A stretch of DNA of 64,000 nt, from assembly GCA_951640165.1 (NCBI GenBank), contig OX621256.1:8308001-8372000 (forward strand), given 5' to 3'. The translations under genes were made by a program, and so were the position numbers. The stretch comes from Pseudoips prasinana. Its lineage: Eukaryota; Arthropoda; Insecta; Lepidoptera; Nolidae. Under the pieces are notes generated by a model. The model had not been told where the DNA came from. It made no database searches and saw nothing but the letters and a program-made list of their open reading frames with translations. Shown in pieces: positions 51,573 through 62,623 of this stretch (its first letter is position 1; every line of letters begins with the position of its first letter).

Positions 51573-51779
51573 ATCACACCATCAAATACCGCGGGGGGCG
51601 TAGAAATCGTCCGAGGGAATACCTACCTACCACAGAACGGGCTGCCAGTGTTTTGCTGTGAACTATCACCATCAAACTGCGATAGCCAACCCGTCTGCCA
51701 AGCGTTGCGATTATGGCATATCCCCCCATTCTTTGGAGAAGCTTTTGTCCAGCCGTGGACGTACTTTGGCTGACATGAT
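51573..51779 (+). mobile_element. RTE-tailed repeat
   Basis: CGCGGGGGGCGTAGAAATCG to CGTACTTTGGCTGACATGAT. The tail is short. Confidence 0.7.
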
Positions 51780-51822
51780 AATACAATGCAAATTGCTACT
51801 TTCCGAACTATGATTTTTAGTT

Positions 51823-52066
51823 TATCGTATGGGCAGTGGTTAACCTAGTGCAAGAGTTACTCAAGCCGTCCAGTAGGCCTCTGACATGGCTTAACGACTG
51901 TTGTCTAATGACTACAACCGGGACCGTCAGCTTAGCGTGCCCTCCAAAGCACGGAGACACTCTGAAATTAAACCACTTTGACGGTCACCCATCTATGGAC
52001 TGACCGCGAGCCAAGTTGCTTAACCTCGCCAATCACTTATGGATCGGTGAGAGCATCTGGCTATGA
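51823..52066 (-). mobile_element. 5S-derived SINE, copy 5
   Basis: The minus strand has CTCACCGATCCATAAGTGAT, GGCGAGGTTAAGCAACTTGG and CATAGATGGGTGACCGTC, then the body to CCCATACGATAAA. Confidence 0.8.
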
Positions 52067-52114
52067 GTCAGCAATCTATGATAATAAGTCGGAAAGTAGC
52101 AGTTATACATAGAC

Positions 52115-52535
52115 TCACGCCTGTTTCCCAGAGGGGTAGGCAGAGACAACGGATTTCCATTTGTCACGATCTATGCACAGGTCTTTTGCCTCGATTACTG
52201 TCATTATATTCTTCATACATGCTCGCCGGTTTGGGGTACTTCTGACCTGTCCTTTCTTGAGAACGTCTCCGATTTGGTCAGAGAATGTTCGACGAGGTCT
52301 TCCCCTTCCGGTATACTTCTTTGGTCAATCTTCTTTCATTGATCCTTTCTAAATGGCCAAACCATCTCAGCATTCCTTTTTCAATCTTTGTGACTACATC
52401 CTCTTTCACACCACAACGCAGAGAGCGTTGTGGTGTGAAAGAGTATATCAGTATTTCGAATTCTGTCTCTCAAAGTCACACCACACATACTTCTCAGAGC
52501 TCTCATTTCCACTGCATTTATTTTACTGTAGCAGT
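52115..52535 (-). pseudogene. LINE-C ORF2 C-terminus, second copy
   Basis: From N-A-V-E-M-R-A-L-R-S-M-C-G-V-T-L through R-I-R-N-T-D-I to S-A-Y-P-S-G-K-Q-A and TGA at 52,115-52,117. The same ORF as 40,277. It is interrupted by a fold-back insertion at 52,401-52,443 and by a deletion near 52,312. Confidence 0.75.
52401..52443. repeat. Perfect hairpin (19-bp arms, 5-nt loop) in LINE coding sequence
   Basis: CTCTTTCACACCACAACGC (52,401-52,419) and its exact complement (52,425-52,443). The first arm is ordinary LINE-C sequence; the second is its inverted copy. Confidence 0.85.
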
Positions 52536-52602
52536 TATATGCTAATAAATTATCAGTAGCTAGCTATTGCCTATATGTACTACTGGAACATACTTTATCA
52601 TT

Positions 52603-52855
52603 GACGGGCCGGTTGGCGTGATTGGTAAATACTTGCCTTTCACGCCACAGGTCGTGGGTTCGATTCCCACCCAGGATAGATATTTGTGTGCATGAACATG
52701 TTTGCTTGTCTTAAGTCTTGTTGTAATTGTCTATACCTATAAGTATGTATTTACAAAATAAAAGTAATATATCAGTTATCTGGTTTCAGTACAAGCTCTG
52801 CTTAGTTTCGGATCAGATGGCCGTATATGAATAATGGAATCCCCGGATATGATAC
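52603..52855 (+). mobile_element. SINE-1, full length
   Basis: GACGGGCCGGTTGGCGTGAT, A-box, B-box GTGGGTTCGATTCCCACC, body to CCCCGGATATGATAC. Confidence 0.85.
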
Positions 52856-53090
52856 AATTATACTATTTCTACACGTGCTCATCTGGTCCATGAACGATGC
52901 AATACAAGTTCTCTGGATAGCATTAAATGTGTTTACTCTAGCTTCCGCAAACATACCGGAAGCACTGCAGTAGCGTCTTAAGCCTACAAGCTGAATATAT
53001 TGTTATATTGCACTTTAGTGCTATCCAATGATCTCGTAGTACATCGTCCAAAGTTGACACGTGTACAAACTCTGGCAATAAATAAAAGTC
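52856..53090. other. No recognised feature
   Basis: Unassigned interval. Confidence 0.3.
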
Positions 53091-53346
53091 CTCCTAGCCG
53101 AATTTCGGCCACGGCGGCCAGTCTCAACAGAGATAAGCCATCTGCGCGGGACAAATTATAGTGCACAAGTGTGTGCGCAAACACAGGAGCACTTTCTATT
53201 CCATCACTCTCATGATCCGATGGGACGCCTAGCGACACGACTGGAAGGAGGTTAAAAAAGTCCCAAAATCACTTTTGGCCCGACCCGGGATTTGAACTCA
53301 GGACCTCGTTCTCTGCGGGTGAACACGCTACCACTAGACGAACGAC
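53091..53346 (-). mobile_element. SINE-3 with internal deletion
   Basis: Head on the minus strand (CGTCTAGTGGTAGCGTG, B-box GAGTTCAAATCCCGGG) and 3' body are present; about 110 bp of the middle are missing near 53,252. Confidence 0.8.
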
Positions 53347-53595
53347 CAAGTCTGGCAATAAGCAATGAGCAACAACAGACTAGCGAAAGCAGAGTTCCTG
53401 CTGTCCGTAATATCTGGCTTATGTAACACAGAGTGAGCTCAGTATAAGGATAGATTCTCGCTTCCTACAGAGAAAACAACTTATTCCGATTGTTACTAGG
53501 GTAGTTTATAAAGGACATTGGACTGTGGAATAAGTTATATTTAATTTATGATTTATAAAAAGATCTTAAAATTATAAATTTAATATATTGACAAT
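53347..53595. other. No recognised feature
   Basis: Unassigned interval. Confidence 0.3.
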
Positions 53596-53854
53596 AATAA
53601 TAATAATAAGTATGTAGGGACAATGTCACACAGATCATCCTAGCCCCAAACTAAGCAAAGCTTGTACTATGGGTACCAGGCGACGATATACATACTTATA
53701 TAGATAGATAAATACTTATATACATAGAAAACATCCATGACTCAGAAACAAATATTCGTGCTCATCACACAAATATTTGCACTTACCGGGATTCGAACCC
53801 AGGACCACCAGCTTCGTAGGCAGGAGCACTACCAACTAGGCTACAGTGACCGTC
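53596..53854 (-). mobile_element. SINE-2, full length
   Basis: Complement shows GACGGTCACTGTAGCCTAGT, GGGTTCGAATCCCGG and a TTATTATTATTATT tail. Confidence 0.85.
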
Positions 53855-53969
53855 AATATTTTACAATGCACTTAAATTTTAATGTAAGCACTACAACATT
53901 TTTTACCGTTATTAAAATATAGACCCTTAACATAGCTTTTTGAATTCCCTCCTCTAAACTAAGTGTCAA

Positions 53970-54008
53970 ACTTGTGGAAATAGAGGCCCCTCCTCTATTT
54001 CCACAAGT
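53970..54008. repeat. Perfect hairpin (17-bp arms, 5-nt loop)
   Basis: ACTTGTGGAAATAGAGG and its exact complement, separated by CCCCT. Confidence 0.8.
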
Positions 54009-54091
54009 CTACTCCAGTTATCTAGTGTACAAGTGAGTGGGTTAGATCATGGGCGCCGACATAATAAAACAGAAATACTGACTTAATGTTT

Positions 54092-54302
54092 AGGCAGTCG
54101 TTACCCCAGTGTCAGAGTTGTTCAAGTCGTCCAGTAGGCCTCTGACATAGCTTACCGACTGTAGTCTAATGACTACCTCTGAATGCCCTCCGAAGCACGG
54201 AGACGTTCAGAAATTAAATCACTATGGCGGTCACTCATCTATGGACTGACCGCGCGCCTATAGTTGCTTAACCTAGCCGCTCACGTGCAGCTAGCTAAGA
54301 GG
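54092..54302 (-). mobile_element. 5S-derived SINE, copy 6
   Basis: The minus strand has TAGGTTAAGCAACTATAGGC, GCGCGGTCAGTCCATAGATG and AGTGACCGCC, with a shortened body. Confidence 0.7.
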
Positions 54303-54481
54303 GCCTCAAAAATGAGAGAGATTTTGTTTATTATCGTCATAATAATATATTTCGGTGTACTGGGATGCAGAATAATATTTTGGGGCAACTTAATAAACAA
54401 GTATTAAAAACTTGATTCTACCTACTCTGAAACGATGCTTCAGTTGATTTCTTAGTTTTAATAAGAGGGATTCCTGTAAAC
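54303..54481. other. No recognised feature
   Basis: Unassigned interval. Confidence 0.3.
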
Positions 54482-54720
54482 AATAAATAAATAAATAAAA
54501 AAAGTTTTTATTCACGTAGACTTTAAAATAGCGCTTGTAGTAGTCAAAACATGTTTGTAGTAATATAGTTGTAACTATACATTATTATTTCTAGTAACAT
54601 AGATATTTAGGTACACATTGTATGAAAACATTTATACAATTTATTTTATTATAGCATTGATATTTAGCTAGCTCGTATCAAGTTATTGTCAAGAGATTAT
54701 GTTAAATTATCTAGTTTAAG
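54482..54720 (-). repeat. LINE-tail repeat (ACGTAGACTTT), long copy
   Basis: (AATA)n at the left, TTATTCACGTAGACTTTAAA, and a long match to 12,384-12,610. Confidence 0.6.
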
Positions 54721-54968
54721 TCTAATATTTTTACTACATATTGTCAATGGTTCTGTCTATATTAAGGTATTATTATTATGACGGACCTTGTGTTAATAAC
54801 GACGGTCGGGCTTTAATGCTACCACCGGATCCAATGCGCGCCAACTGAGAAGACCATTTTGTTGAATTGAGCATATTGACAGTGACTTGTGACAGTGACA
54901 GTGACACTTAATATAAGTGAAGTGGCAATATACCTTAAAAGTAATGAGCACCTGAAACCTATAGTCTA
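54721..54968. other. No recognised feature
   Basis: It contains short imperfect GACAGTGA repeats at 54,879-54,907; otherwise unassigned. Confidence 0.35.
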
Positions 54969-56604
54969 AGAGACGTGGAAGATCGTCCTTCACCGATCTG
55001 ATAACCAGATGAGACGTATTTTTTATCAAATATTTTTTATAAACAAATATGCCTATAATTGCTTGCCTATCGAAAAGTGCTCATGGCTATTTTTAATTAA
55101 ATTACTTTTATTGATTTTTTTTCATCACCTTCATCCTTTTGATAACCAAAGAAAATTTATTCCACTGATAGTTTTTAATACACAGAATATGCCTAGGTAT
55201 GCTTGCCTACTCATTTCAGTGTATAACTACCTGGCAAGCAGGTGTAAACAGGTAAGTCAAAATAGGTGACTCCATCGATCTGCTAACTTATCAAAAGTTA
55301 TCTCAAATTTTAGATTATTTTATTTCAAAATTAGTCATATAAACTTGCCTGCGAAAAATCGTACTTAAAGTACTGTTGCCAGGCTAAAAACTTTTAGAGT
55401 TTTAGCCACTTGATAGGTGCGACAGAGAAAGTAGAGCGTCCGAGGTCCGTGTGCTAGAGCAGGACACAACATAGCAGCTGCTCGCTACCAGACCGTAGAA
55501 CGTATCCGAGTGCGCATGCTCGTGCACATGTGAGTGACAGAGACAGCATTTATTTACACTTGTCAGTAATTTTGAACTCCAATTTATTACAACTAATTTT
55601 GATCTCAATTTTTATATTATTTTACGCTATACATACTTACAGCTATGCAATAATCGAAAATAAATAATTTGCCACATCAGTAGACACACTTTGATATTTA
55701 CAGTATCTTTATTACTTAGGCAGTAAGAGTGATTTTCGAACTGCAATGTTTCCACGGTCATGGGGTTGACCCACAGATTACCAAAAGTAACCTTAAAATA
55801 AAACTGGCTATAACTTTTATATCCCAAGTTCTAAAGATCTAAGAAATTAAAAATGCCTTTTCTATCACATTAACCACCAATTAAAACATAAAATATCCCG
55901 TAACACGAAATTTTACTAGCGGTACATTTTTTTTTATTACTGTAACTTTGTTGTAACACGTGTAATGATAACCAAGAAAATCCACCGATTCTTTGCTTAA
56001 TTCAATATCTCCATACTTAAAGCAATATTTTTTACGGAAAGCCAATTTTAAATAGCATGTTTTAAATGAATGTTCATTAAAGTCAAGCGAGCAGCTGGTA
56101 TGTTGTGTCCTGCTCTAGCACACGGACCTCGGACGCTCTACTTTCTCTGTCGCACCTATCAAGTGGCTAAAACTCTAAAAGTTTTTAGCCTGGCAACAGT
56201 ACTTTAATAACGATTTTTCGCAGGCAAGTTTATATGACTAATTTTGAAATAAAATAATCTAAAATTTGAGATAACTTTTGATAAGTTAGCAGATCGATGG
56301 AGTCACCTATTTTGACTTACCTGTTTACACCTGCTTGCCAGGTAGTTCTACACTGAAATCCGTAGGCAAGCATACCAAGGCATATTCTGTGTATTAAAAA
56401 CTATCAGTGAAATAAATTTTATTTGGTTATCAAAAGGATGAAGGTGATGAAAAAATATCGATAAAAGTTAATTTAATTAAAAATAGCCATGAGCACTTTT
56501 CGATAGGCAAGCAATTATAGGCATATTTGTTTATAAAAAATATTTGATAAAAATTACGTCTCATCTGGTTATCAGATCGGTGAAGGACGATCTTCCACGT
56601 CTCT
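54969..56604. mobile_element. Foldback element or inverted duplication (1,636 bp)
   Basis: Left arm 54,969-55,496 and right arm 56,086-56,604 are inverse copies with a few indels (AGAGACGTGGAAGATCGTCC at the left edge and its complement at the right). The 589-bp centre holds no ORF. No target duplication seen. It resembles Foldback-type elements, but could be a local inverted duplication. Confidence 0.75.
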
Positions 56605-56846
56605 CCTACTACTACATTAAAACCTACCCAGCTGGATGCCGTCGAGAAAACACTATTCATCATTTATCAATATCATGCAAAACGAAACTGCTCCGAGCCA
56701 ATATATTCTGCATGCCACCTATCTTTAACAAAATACCGCTGAAGATAAGATCAACTTCAAATATAAATATTTTTAAAAATAAACTGAAATTTCCTTATTC
56801 AAAAAGCGTACTATTCAGTAAACGATTTTTTGAAAGGTATTCTTAG
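56605..56846 (+). pseudogene. LINE ORF2 C-terminal relic
   Basis: The frame reads L-L-R-A-N-I-F-C-M-P-P-I-F-N-K-I-P-L-K-I, then I-N-I-F-K-N-K-L-K, which is like the end of CR1/Jockey-type ORF2. It directly abuts the right arm of the foldback. Confidence 0.45.
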
Positions 56847-56968
56847 GATATTTTGCCATCACGAGAAAGTTGCATCGCTACTGCATAGGGTGGAAGAAGT
56901 ACTAACTGCATCCTGAGGGTGTTTGCAGAAAGGCTGGATGGGCCAACTATAAGTAGGTTTATTAGGTA

Positions 56969-57250
56969 CTAGCTGGTGCCCGCGACTTCGTCCGCGACAA
57001 TTTTGAATGATAACCAATATTTCTAGCTAAATCTAAAAAATATAACTTTCAAAAGAAATGCAATATAAATTAAAGAAAACCTAACCTATAAATAACCTAG
57101 CTATGAAATAAACTAAAGACTACTTTGCTACTGTTATTTAAAAAAATTACCCGATGTCATCAATTGTCCTTAAGTTAAGTCAGTAAGTCAACTAAAGTAA
57201 AATAATAATCAACGATGCATTAATCACAAAGGTAACTCCCATTAGATTAG
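56969..57250 (-). mobile_element. Helitron 3' portion (family of 61,672)
   Basis: CTAG at 56,969, then GTGCCCGCGACTTCGTCCGC; about 240 bp match 61,672-62,004, ending CCCATTAGATTAGGTTG. Confidence 0.75.
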
Positions 57251-57457
57251 GTTGACCCGACCTCTAAGTAATATTAATGCAAAATTTGAAGTTAAACCAT
57301 GCAGTGCTTTTTGAGTTTAGCCCGGACAAACAGACAAAAATTCTAAAAACTATATTTTTGGTTTCGATATCGATTGAACATCACGCCACAAGTATCCTTT
57401 TAAAAAAATATTCAATGTACAGTTTTGACTTTCCTACGATTTTATTATATGTATAGA
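57251..57457 (-). mobile_element. Helitron 5' portion (family of 24,385)
   Basis: CCGACCTCTAAGTAATATT to the 5' end at 57,457. Joined directly to the 3' portion of another family. Confidence 0.7.
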
Positions 57458-57458
57458 T

Positions 57459-57738
57459 AAGATCACAGCTCCTCCCCAGTAGGTGACAGCGTGATAATAT
57501 GTAGCCTATATGTTGACCCGATCTCTTAGTAATATTAATGCAAAATTTGAAGTTAATCCATGCAGTCGTTTTTGAGTTTAGCCCGGACATACATACAGAC
57601 AAACAGACAAACAGACAAAAATTCTAAAAACTATATTTTTGGTTTCGATATCGATTGTAGATCACGCCCCACGTATCCTTTTAAAAAGATATTCAATGTA
57701 CAGTTTTGACTTTCCTACGATTTTATTATATGTATAGA
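57459..57738 (-). mobile_element. Helitron, tandem second copy
   Basis: It starts inside the body (GATCACAGCTCCTCCCCAG), and its 5' end is at 57,738. It lies in the same orientation right after the first. Confidence 0.7.
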
Positions 57739-58075
57739 TTGTCCTTTCATAGAAACTGAGGAACCTACATTCGGCTTAGGTACTAACATAGTTATTTGAG
57801 GAAATTGTTATTTATTTATTTTATGGTCCATGTTGTCTAAAAATAAAAGATATTTATTTTTATTTATTTATTATTATTCTGTTATTTTAATGGTAGGTAT
57901 TCTGTTGCCATTTATTTACCAGTCCTTTATTTTCGGCAGTTAGAAATAGGCATTTTTTTTTTATCAGAAAGGCCACATTCGGCCATAGTAGTGGAAAATA
58001 TACGAGTATATAGCCTTTAATTCCGGGAAGAAAGAACACATTTGCATGGGAAAATACAACTAGGAATACCTCTAT
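57739..58075. other. No recognised feature
   Basis: AT-rich sequence; nothing identified. Confidence 0.3.
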
Positions 58076-58125
58076 AAAAGAAATTTGACAGATTAAGGTA
58101 GCTGGATGTGCTGGCGTCTGTACAT
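58076..58125 (+). mobile_element. TIR element B, right half
   Basis: AAATTTGACAGATTAAGGTA and TGTGCTGGCGTCTGTAC. Confidence 0.6.
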
Positions 58126-58145
58126 TTTGTTTATTTTTAATCAGG

Positions 58146-58460
58146 ACTAGTCCCTCCCTCTTACCCACCACTGCAACTCCTGTAAGCCAGGATCAACCGT
58201 GGCACACAATGTAATGACACTGAGCGGTGTGGCTCAGGCATGTCCCGGGGAATTTAACTTACTTAACCCGATTTGACTGTTTTGGATCCCGCAACGAATT
58301 TAATCAGAAAGAAAAAAGGAGGAGTTAGAAATGAATAGTTCCACTTTCCTCCAGAGTATAGCGGGAGACAGAATGATATAAAGAGCCTAAAGCCTCATAA
58401 AACGAGAGAATTACGACTAGAGAGCTGAATAAGCACCGAAGAATCAATTAAAAGGTCCTA
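58146..58460 (+). repeat. Dispersed repeat D, longest copy
   Basis: CCCACCACTGCAACTCCTGT, GGCTCAGGCATGTCCCGGGG, GGAGACAGAATGATATAAAG. It is the inverse of 25,535-25,812. Class unknown. Confidence 0.6.
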
Positions 58461-59164
58461 AGTGAACTATTATATTTGATTCCAATAGCGTCTGTACATT
58501 GTGTTATGAAGTACTCAATAGCCGCGCAACGGTTATGACGTAGCTGCTATGTTATAATAATATCACACACTATGATTATTTATTTGATTAGTGATTATCA
58601 TTTTATTAATTACTGTAATAATTCTTTAATAATTTTACATCTTAAAATATTAATAATCGATATTATACTTTCAAATGGTTGTCACTGATAAAAGTATAAA
58701 TAGGGTAGGAGAATTATTAAGGAGGCATTCTTTGTACGACGGTAGATAAGAACGTTACTCTGTTCGATTAAATATTGTGTGTGGAAAATATCTCGGAGTT
58801 TTAATGTGCAGAACCTACGAGTGCGTAACAATTGTTTAATACATATGCAATTACAATCTTCTTCCCTATGCGTTTTTATTCCACTGTGGCTCCTGTCAAT
58901 CGCAATTAAAATCTGAATTTCAAATTCCTGGTTCGTTTTAAAACGTTCAGAAAACAACAGTTTAAGTAAACGTAGGTAGTGCTGTATTAAAATATTTAAA
59001 TTACCGTAATTTCATGGGTGGCCGCCTTCTTCGTACAGGATTAGTGGACGTAATTATTGCCAGGTGTAGTTAAGGAACGTTTGGGTTCAATGTCCGTGTC
59101 AGTTGGGGTGGTGATAGAATTGCCACCAACTTTAGCCATGGTTGCGTGTTTCTGTTCAACTTGT
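58461..59164. other. No recognised gene
   Basis: A 91-codon minus ORF (58,682-58,957) shows no motif and is not supported by anything else. Confidence 0.3.
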
Positions 59165-59403
59165 CGCACTTTCAAAACAAAAGTGGCATTATACGAAATG
59201 ATTTTGATTGAACCCTTTTTTCGAGATAACTACTTACATTATTTATTATTACAGTTGCAGTTTGTAACTAAAAGTAAGATCGGTCAACTGTTAAATAGTG
59301 CTTATTGCAGTACTATAAATCATAATACTGCATCAAAAACATGAAACGGTCATACTGACAAAATATTATTTTTGTATAATGCCACTTTTGTTTTAAAGGT
59401 GCG
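59165..59403. mobile_element. TIR element C (239 bp)
   Basis: 30-bp arms: CGCACTTTCAAAACAAAAGT at 59,165 and ACTTTTGTTTTAAAGGTGCG ending 59,403. The + ORF crossing it (59,057-59,344) is therefore unlikely to be a gene. Confidence 0.65.
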
Positions 59404-59448
59404 TTGTATTATAGTGAACAAGTCCAACCTGCACTTCCTATTTCCTTG

Positions 59449-59549
59449 AACTCATGATCCGATGAGACAACTAGCGGACATGACCGGTAAGAGGTCTGGT
59501 ACAGGTACAGGACTGAAGGTTTTACGTGCCCTACGAGGCACCGCCAACT
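59449..59549 (-). mobile_element. SINE-3 fragment
   Basis: ACTCATGATCCGATGAGACA, then ACATGACCGGTAAGAGGTC, is the SINE-3 body. Confidence 0.65.
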
Positions 59550-59642
59550 ATATAGTAACTGCAGCACAGTGGGAACACTACTGCAGCTATTAAAGTTCCA
59601 CCTGCTATTGTAATATCTGATGATATGGTTTTATTGAATTAA

Positions 59643-59958
59643 CTAGCTGTGCCCCGCGGTTTTACCCGCGTTAAACTTTATAAATTATCATAGCCCCTCC
59701 CCCGTAGGTGATAGTGTGATAATATGTAGCCTATATGTTGACCCGACCTCTTAGACCTAATATTCATGCAAAATTTGAAGTAAATCCATGTAGTACTTTT
59801 TGAGTTTATCCCGGACATACATACAGACAAACAGACAAAAATTCTAAATACTATATTTTTGGCTTCGATATCGATTGCAGATCATGCTCCAAGTATCCTT
59901 TTTAAAAAATATTCAATGTACAGTTTTGACTTTCCTACGATTTTATTATATGTATAGA
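59643..59958 (-). mobile_element. Helitron, non-autonomous (316 bp, complete)
   Basis: CTAG at 59,643 with the GCCCCGCGGTTTTACCCGCG hairpin, 5' end GA at 59,958. Flanked A and T as expected. Confidence 0.85.
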
Positions 59959-59970
59959 TAATAGATGTAC

Positions 59971-60072
59971 TAATATGTGGTATATCAGTTATCTGGTTTC
60001 CATGGTACAATCTCTGCTTAGTTTGGGATCAGATGGCCGTGTGTGAATAATGTCCCAGGGTATATTTATTAT
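59971..60072 (+). mobile_element. SINE-1, 3' fragment
   Basis: ATATCAGTTATCTGGTTTCC, CTCTGCTTAGTTTGGGATCA, then CCCAGGGTATATTTATTA. Confidence 0.75.
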
Positions 60073-60109
60073 ATACTGTTAATTTAATTTAAGTTAGTTA
60101 AATATCGTT

Positions 60110-60290
60110 ACTGTTATAAAATCAATCTTATTGTAAATTATTTCCTACAATCCGTGTTCCTAAATATCTATATGTACTTAGAAATAATTATAAATTAATT
60201 ATATATTACTACGAATATGTTCTGACTGCAAGCGCTTTTTTAAAGTCTACGTGAATAAAAACCTTTTTTATTTTATTTATTTATTTACTG
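60110..60290 (+). repeat. LINE-tail repeat, plus orientation
   Basis: GCGCTTTTTTAAAGTCTACG, TGAATAAAAACCTTTTTT and a TTTATTTATTTATTTA end. It shows the AATAAA-like signal of the family. Confidence 0.6.
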
Positions 60291-60294
60291 TTGG

Positions 60295-60540
60295 TGTTTA
60301 GTGATCTTGACTGCTAAGCCAGAGGTTGCAGGTTCGATCCCAACCCAGGACAAATTATTGTGTGAAGAGCAGGATGAATTGTTCCGTGTCTGGGTGTACT
60401 TTATCTATAATATGTAATTATGTTTGTATTTACAGATATATAAGTATGTTTATCAGTTGTCTGGTTACTATAGTACAGACTGCCTAGTTCGGGATCAGAT
60501 GACTATGTGTTAATTGTCCCAAGATATATATATTTATTCA
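60295..60540 (+). mobile_element. SINE, fifth subtype
   Basis: GTTGGTGTTTAGTGATCTTG, B-box GCAGGTTCGATCCCAACC, body TGTCTGGTTACTATAGTACA. Related to SINE-1 in the body but with a different head (compare 41,257). Confidence 0.65.
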
Positions 60541-61010
60541 TTAAATTAATCGACCGTTAAGACGCGGGACGTGTCTATTAAATTATTATATTTTTGTCAT
60601 ATCTGTGATTCTTCAACTTACGCGTTCAAAAATACAAGTGAAAGTGTCCCTTTGACCTGCATAACCACAACCTTATCACGCATCAGACAAGCCAAATTTA
60701 ATCTTATGTTCTAAATAATAAAGACTATATCAGCAGAATCCACTAACTTTGTATACCTCAAAACGTTTTCATACCAGCTAAGGGAAATAGAACTCTATTT
60801 GGCTGGGTATAAAGTCCGTTTAAACAGTTTGCACAAGGTTGGTATTTAAGAGCACCGGTGCAGTACTGAACGGAACTCGCGCGCACCTGTTTCCGGTCGC
60901 GACGCACTTCCGGTTGACGACAGCTGTGTTGTCCGTGTGGATATTATCTATATATAATAAACTATACTAACCAAAAGTCGGACTTTAACTAGAAAAAGAG
61001 TTGTAAATTA
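60541..61010. other. No recognised gene
   Basis: Mostly AT-rich; a CpG-richer piece at 60,845-60,925 stands out but no feature can be assigned. Confidence 0.35.
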
Positions 61011-61061
61011 CAAAGTTTTGAGAACCAGGTCGAATAAAATAGATTACATATATACAACTGA

Positions 61062-61239
61062 GCCTCTAGCACGAGTTCCTGCAGTTTACTTACTCGATCA
61101 CACGTAAAGTTTCGTCCATACATTGAGCACCAGAGTTTTAGTTCTTAATAGTTTCCGCGAGAGGCGCTGGTGCTCAATGTATGGGAGGAAACTGTACGTG
61201 TGATCGAGTAAGTAAACTGCAGGAACTCGTGCTAGAGGC
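61062..61239. repeat. Long hairpin (72-73-bp arms, 33-bp loop)
   Basis: 61,062-61,133 and 61,167-61,239 are inverse copies with a few mismatches (GCCTCTAGCACGAGTTCCTG outer, CATACATTGAGCACCAG inner). No ORF. Loop GC is moderate. Confidence 0.85.
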
Positions 61240-61440
61240 ACAGAATAGTCAAAGCGTGGAATAAACTCCCAGAAAACGTAATTTCAGTCCAAAATGTGAA
61301 TCAATTCCAAAATAGACTCGTCGAATATCTCAGCTGCAATGGAAACTAGTGGAGAAGAGCTGGATACAGGCACTTACCAGATGAATCAATTGCTTGCCTG
61401 TTCACTAATAATAATTTTAAATGAACTGGTAAATACGTGG
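61240..61440 (+). pseudogene. LINE ORF2 C-terminal relic
   Basis: The frame reads R-I-V-K-A-W-N-K-L-P-E-N-V-I-S-V-Q-N-V, then F-Q-N-R-L-V-E-Y-L, which resembles the end of CR1-like LINE ORF2. It begins right after the hairpin. Confidence 0.5.
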
Positions 61441-61671
61441 CGAGAAGGTAACGAAAAGCGTGATCGGGCGAGGCGAACGGACGGGAGTTGTAAGTTCGTG
61501 AAGATATAAGATGGAGAGAATTGATTGATTTTTTTTTTAAAGTTCTTTATTTTCATTAATCAGTAACAATAGTTAACATGGCCAGTGTACATAATAACTC
61601 CTGGGTTTAACAGTCAAGTTAGTACATTTCATGTTCACCAAGCGCGTTGCCTGTTATACATTTATATATAA
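61441..61671. other. No recognised feature
   Basis: Unassigned interval with a T-run at 61,530. Confidence 0.3.
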
Positions 61672-62623
61672 CTAGCTGGTGCCCGCGACTTTGTCCGCGA
61701 CAATTGTGAATGATGACCAATGTAACGACTTACTTCTAGCTTAATCTAAAATATATAACTTTTAAAACAAATAAGCAATATAAATTGAATAAAACCTAAC
61801 CTATAAATAACCTTACTAAGAAATAAATGAAAGACTACTTTGCTACTGTTTACAAAAAAAAATACAAAAAGAACCCGATATCATCAAGCAAAAATCAAAG
61901 AATACATATCAATTGTCCTTAAGTATAGTCAGTAAGTCAAATAAAGTAAAATAATAATCAACGATGCATTAATCACAAAGGTAACTCCCATTAGATTAGG
62001 TTGCGACATTTTGTGAACGAAACCATAGCGTGATCTAAAACGATGATTACGCCATCTACTAACAAAAATATAAACTTGTAAAGCGGTAAAATTAAGATGT
62101 GTGCATATATTTTGGGTGAGATTTAGGCGATCATCTATTGATTCAGTTTTGGACTACCTTTTATTTCAAGCATTTATTTATTTTAACCGATATGCCAATT
62201 AAGTTCCGCGATCTGAAACGATATTAACGCCATCTAGTTCCAAAATTGTGAACTTGTCGATCAGTAATTAAGATGATGTTTTTTGGGTGCGATCATCTCG
62301 ACACCAACAATTTATACTACGCTAACTCGAATTTTAGATAAATTCGTTTTTTATCCCAATTTGATTTAAATGTCGTTTTTTTTTATTTGTTATAAAATTT
62401 ACCAAAAAAAAGAAGTTACAAATCTTATAAAACGCTAAATCTTTGTTTAGACGACAACGACCACGACATTTTAAGCTACTTGGCATAAGAAACTTATTTT
62501 TTTAAATTTGAGTTTGCTTAAATTGTTGGTCGCGATCTATTGAATCAGTTTTGGATTACCTTTTTTTAACAACTTATTATTCCCTGGATTGCTTTATTTT
62601 TAACTGAAAGACCAAATAACAAT

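Noticed and set aside
58682..58957. 91-codon minus ORF as a gene
   Set aside because: No recognisable motif; length is within chance for this composition.
59057..59344. 95-codon ORF as a host gene
   Set aside because: It crosses one end of TIR element C, has no recognisable domain, and a matching inverted end lies just downstream.
60840..60925. CpG-rich promoter with TATTTAA
   Set aside because: Spacing to any initiator is poor and no coding exon follows; composition alone is not enough.
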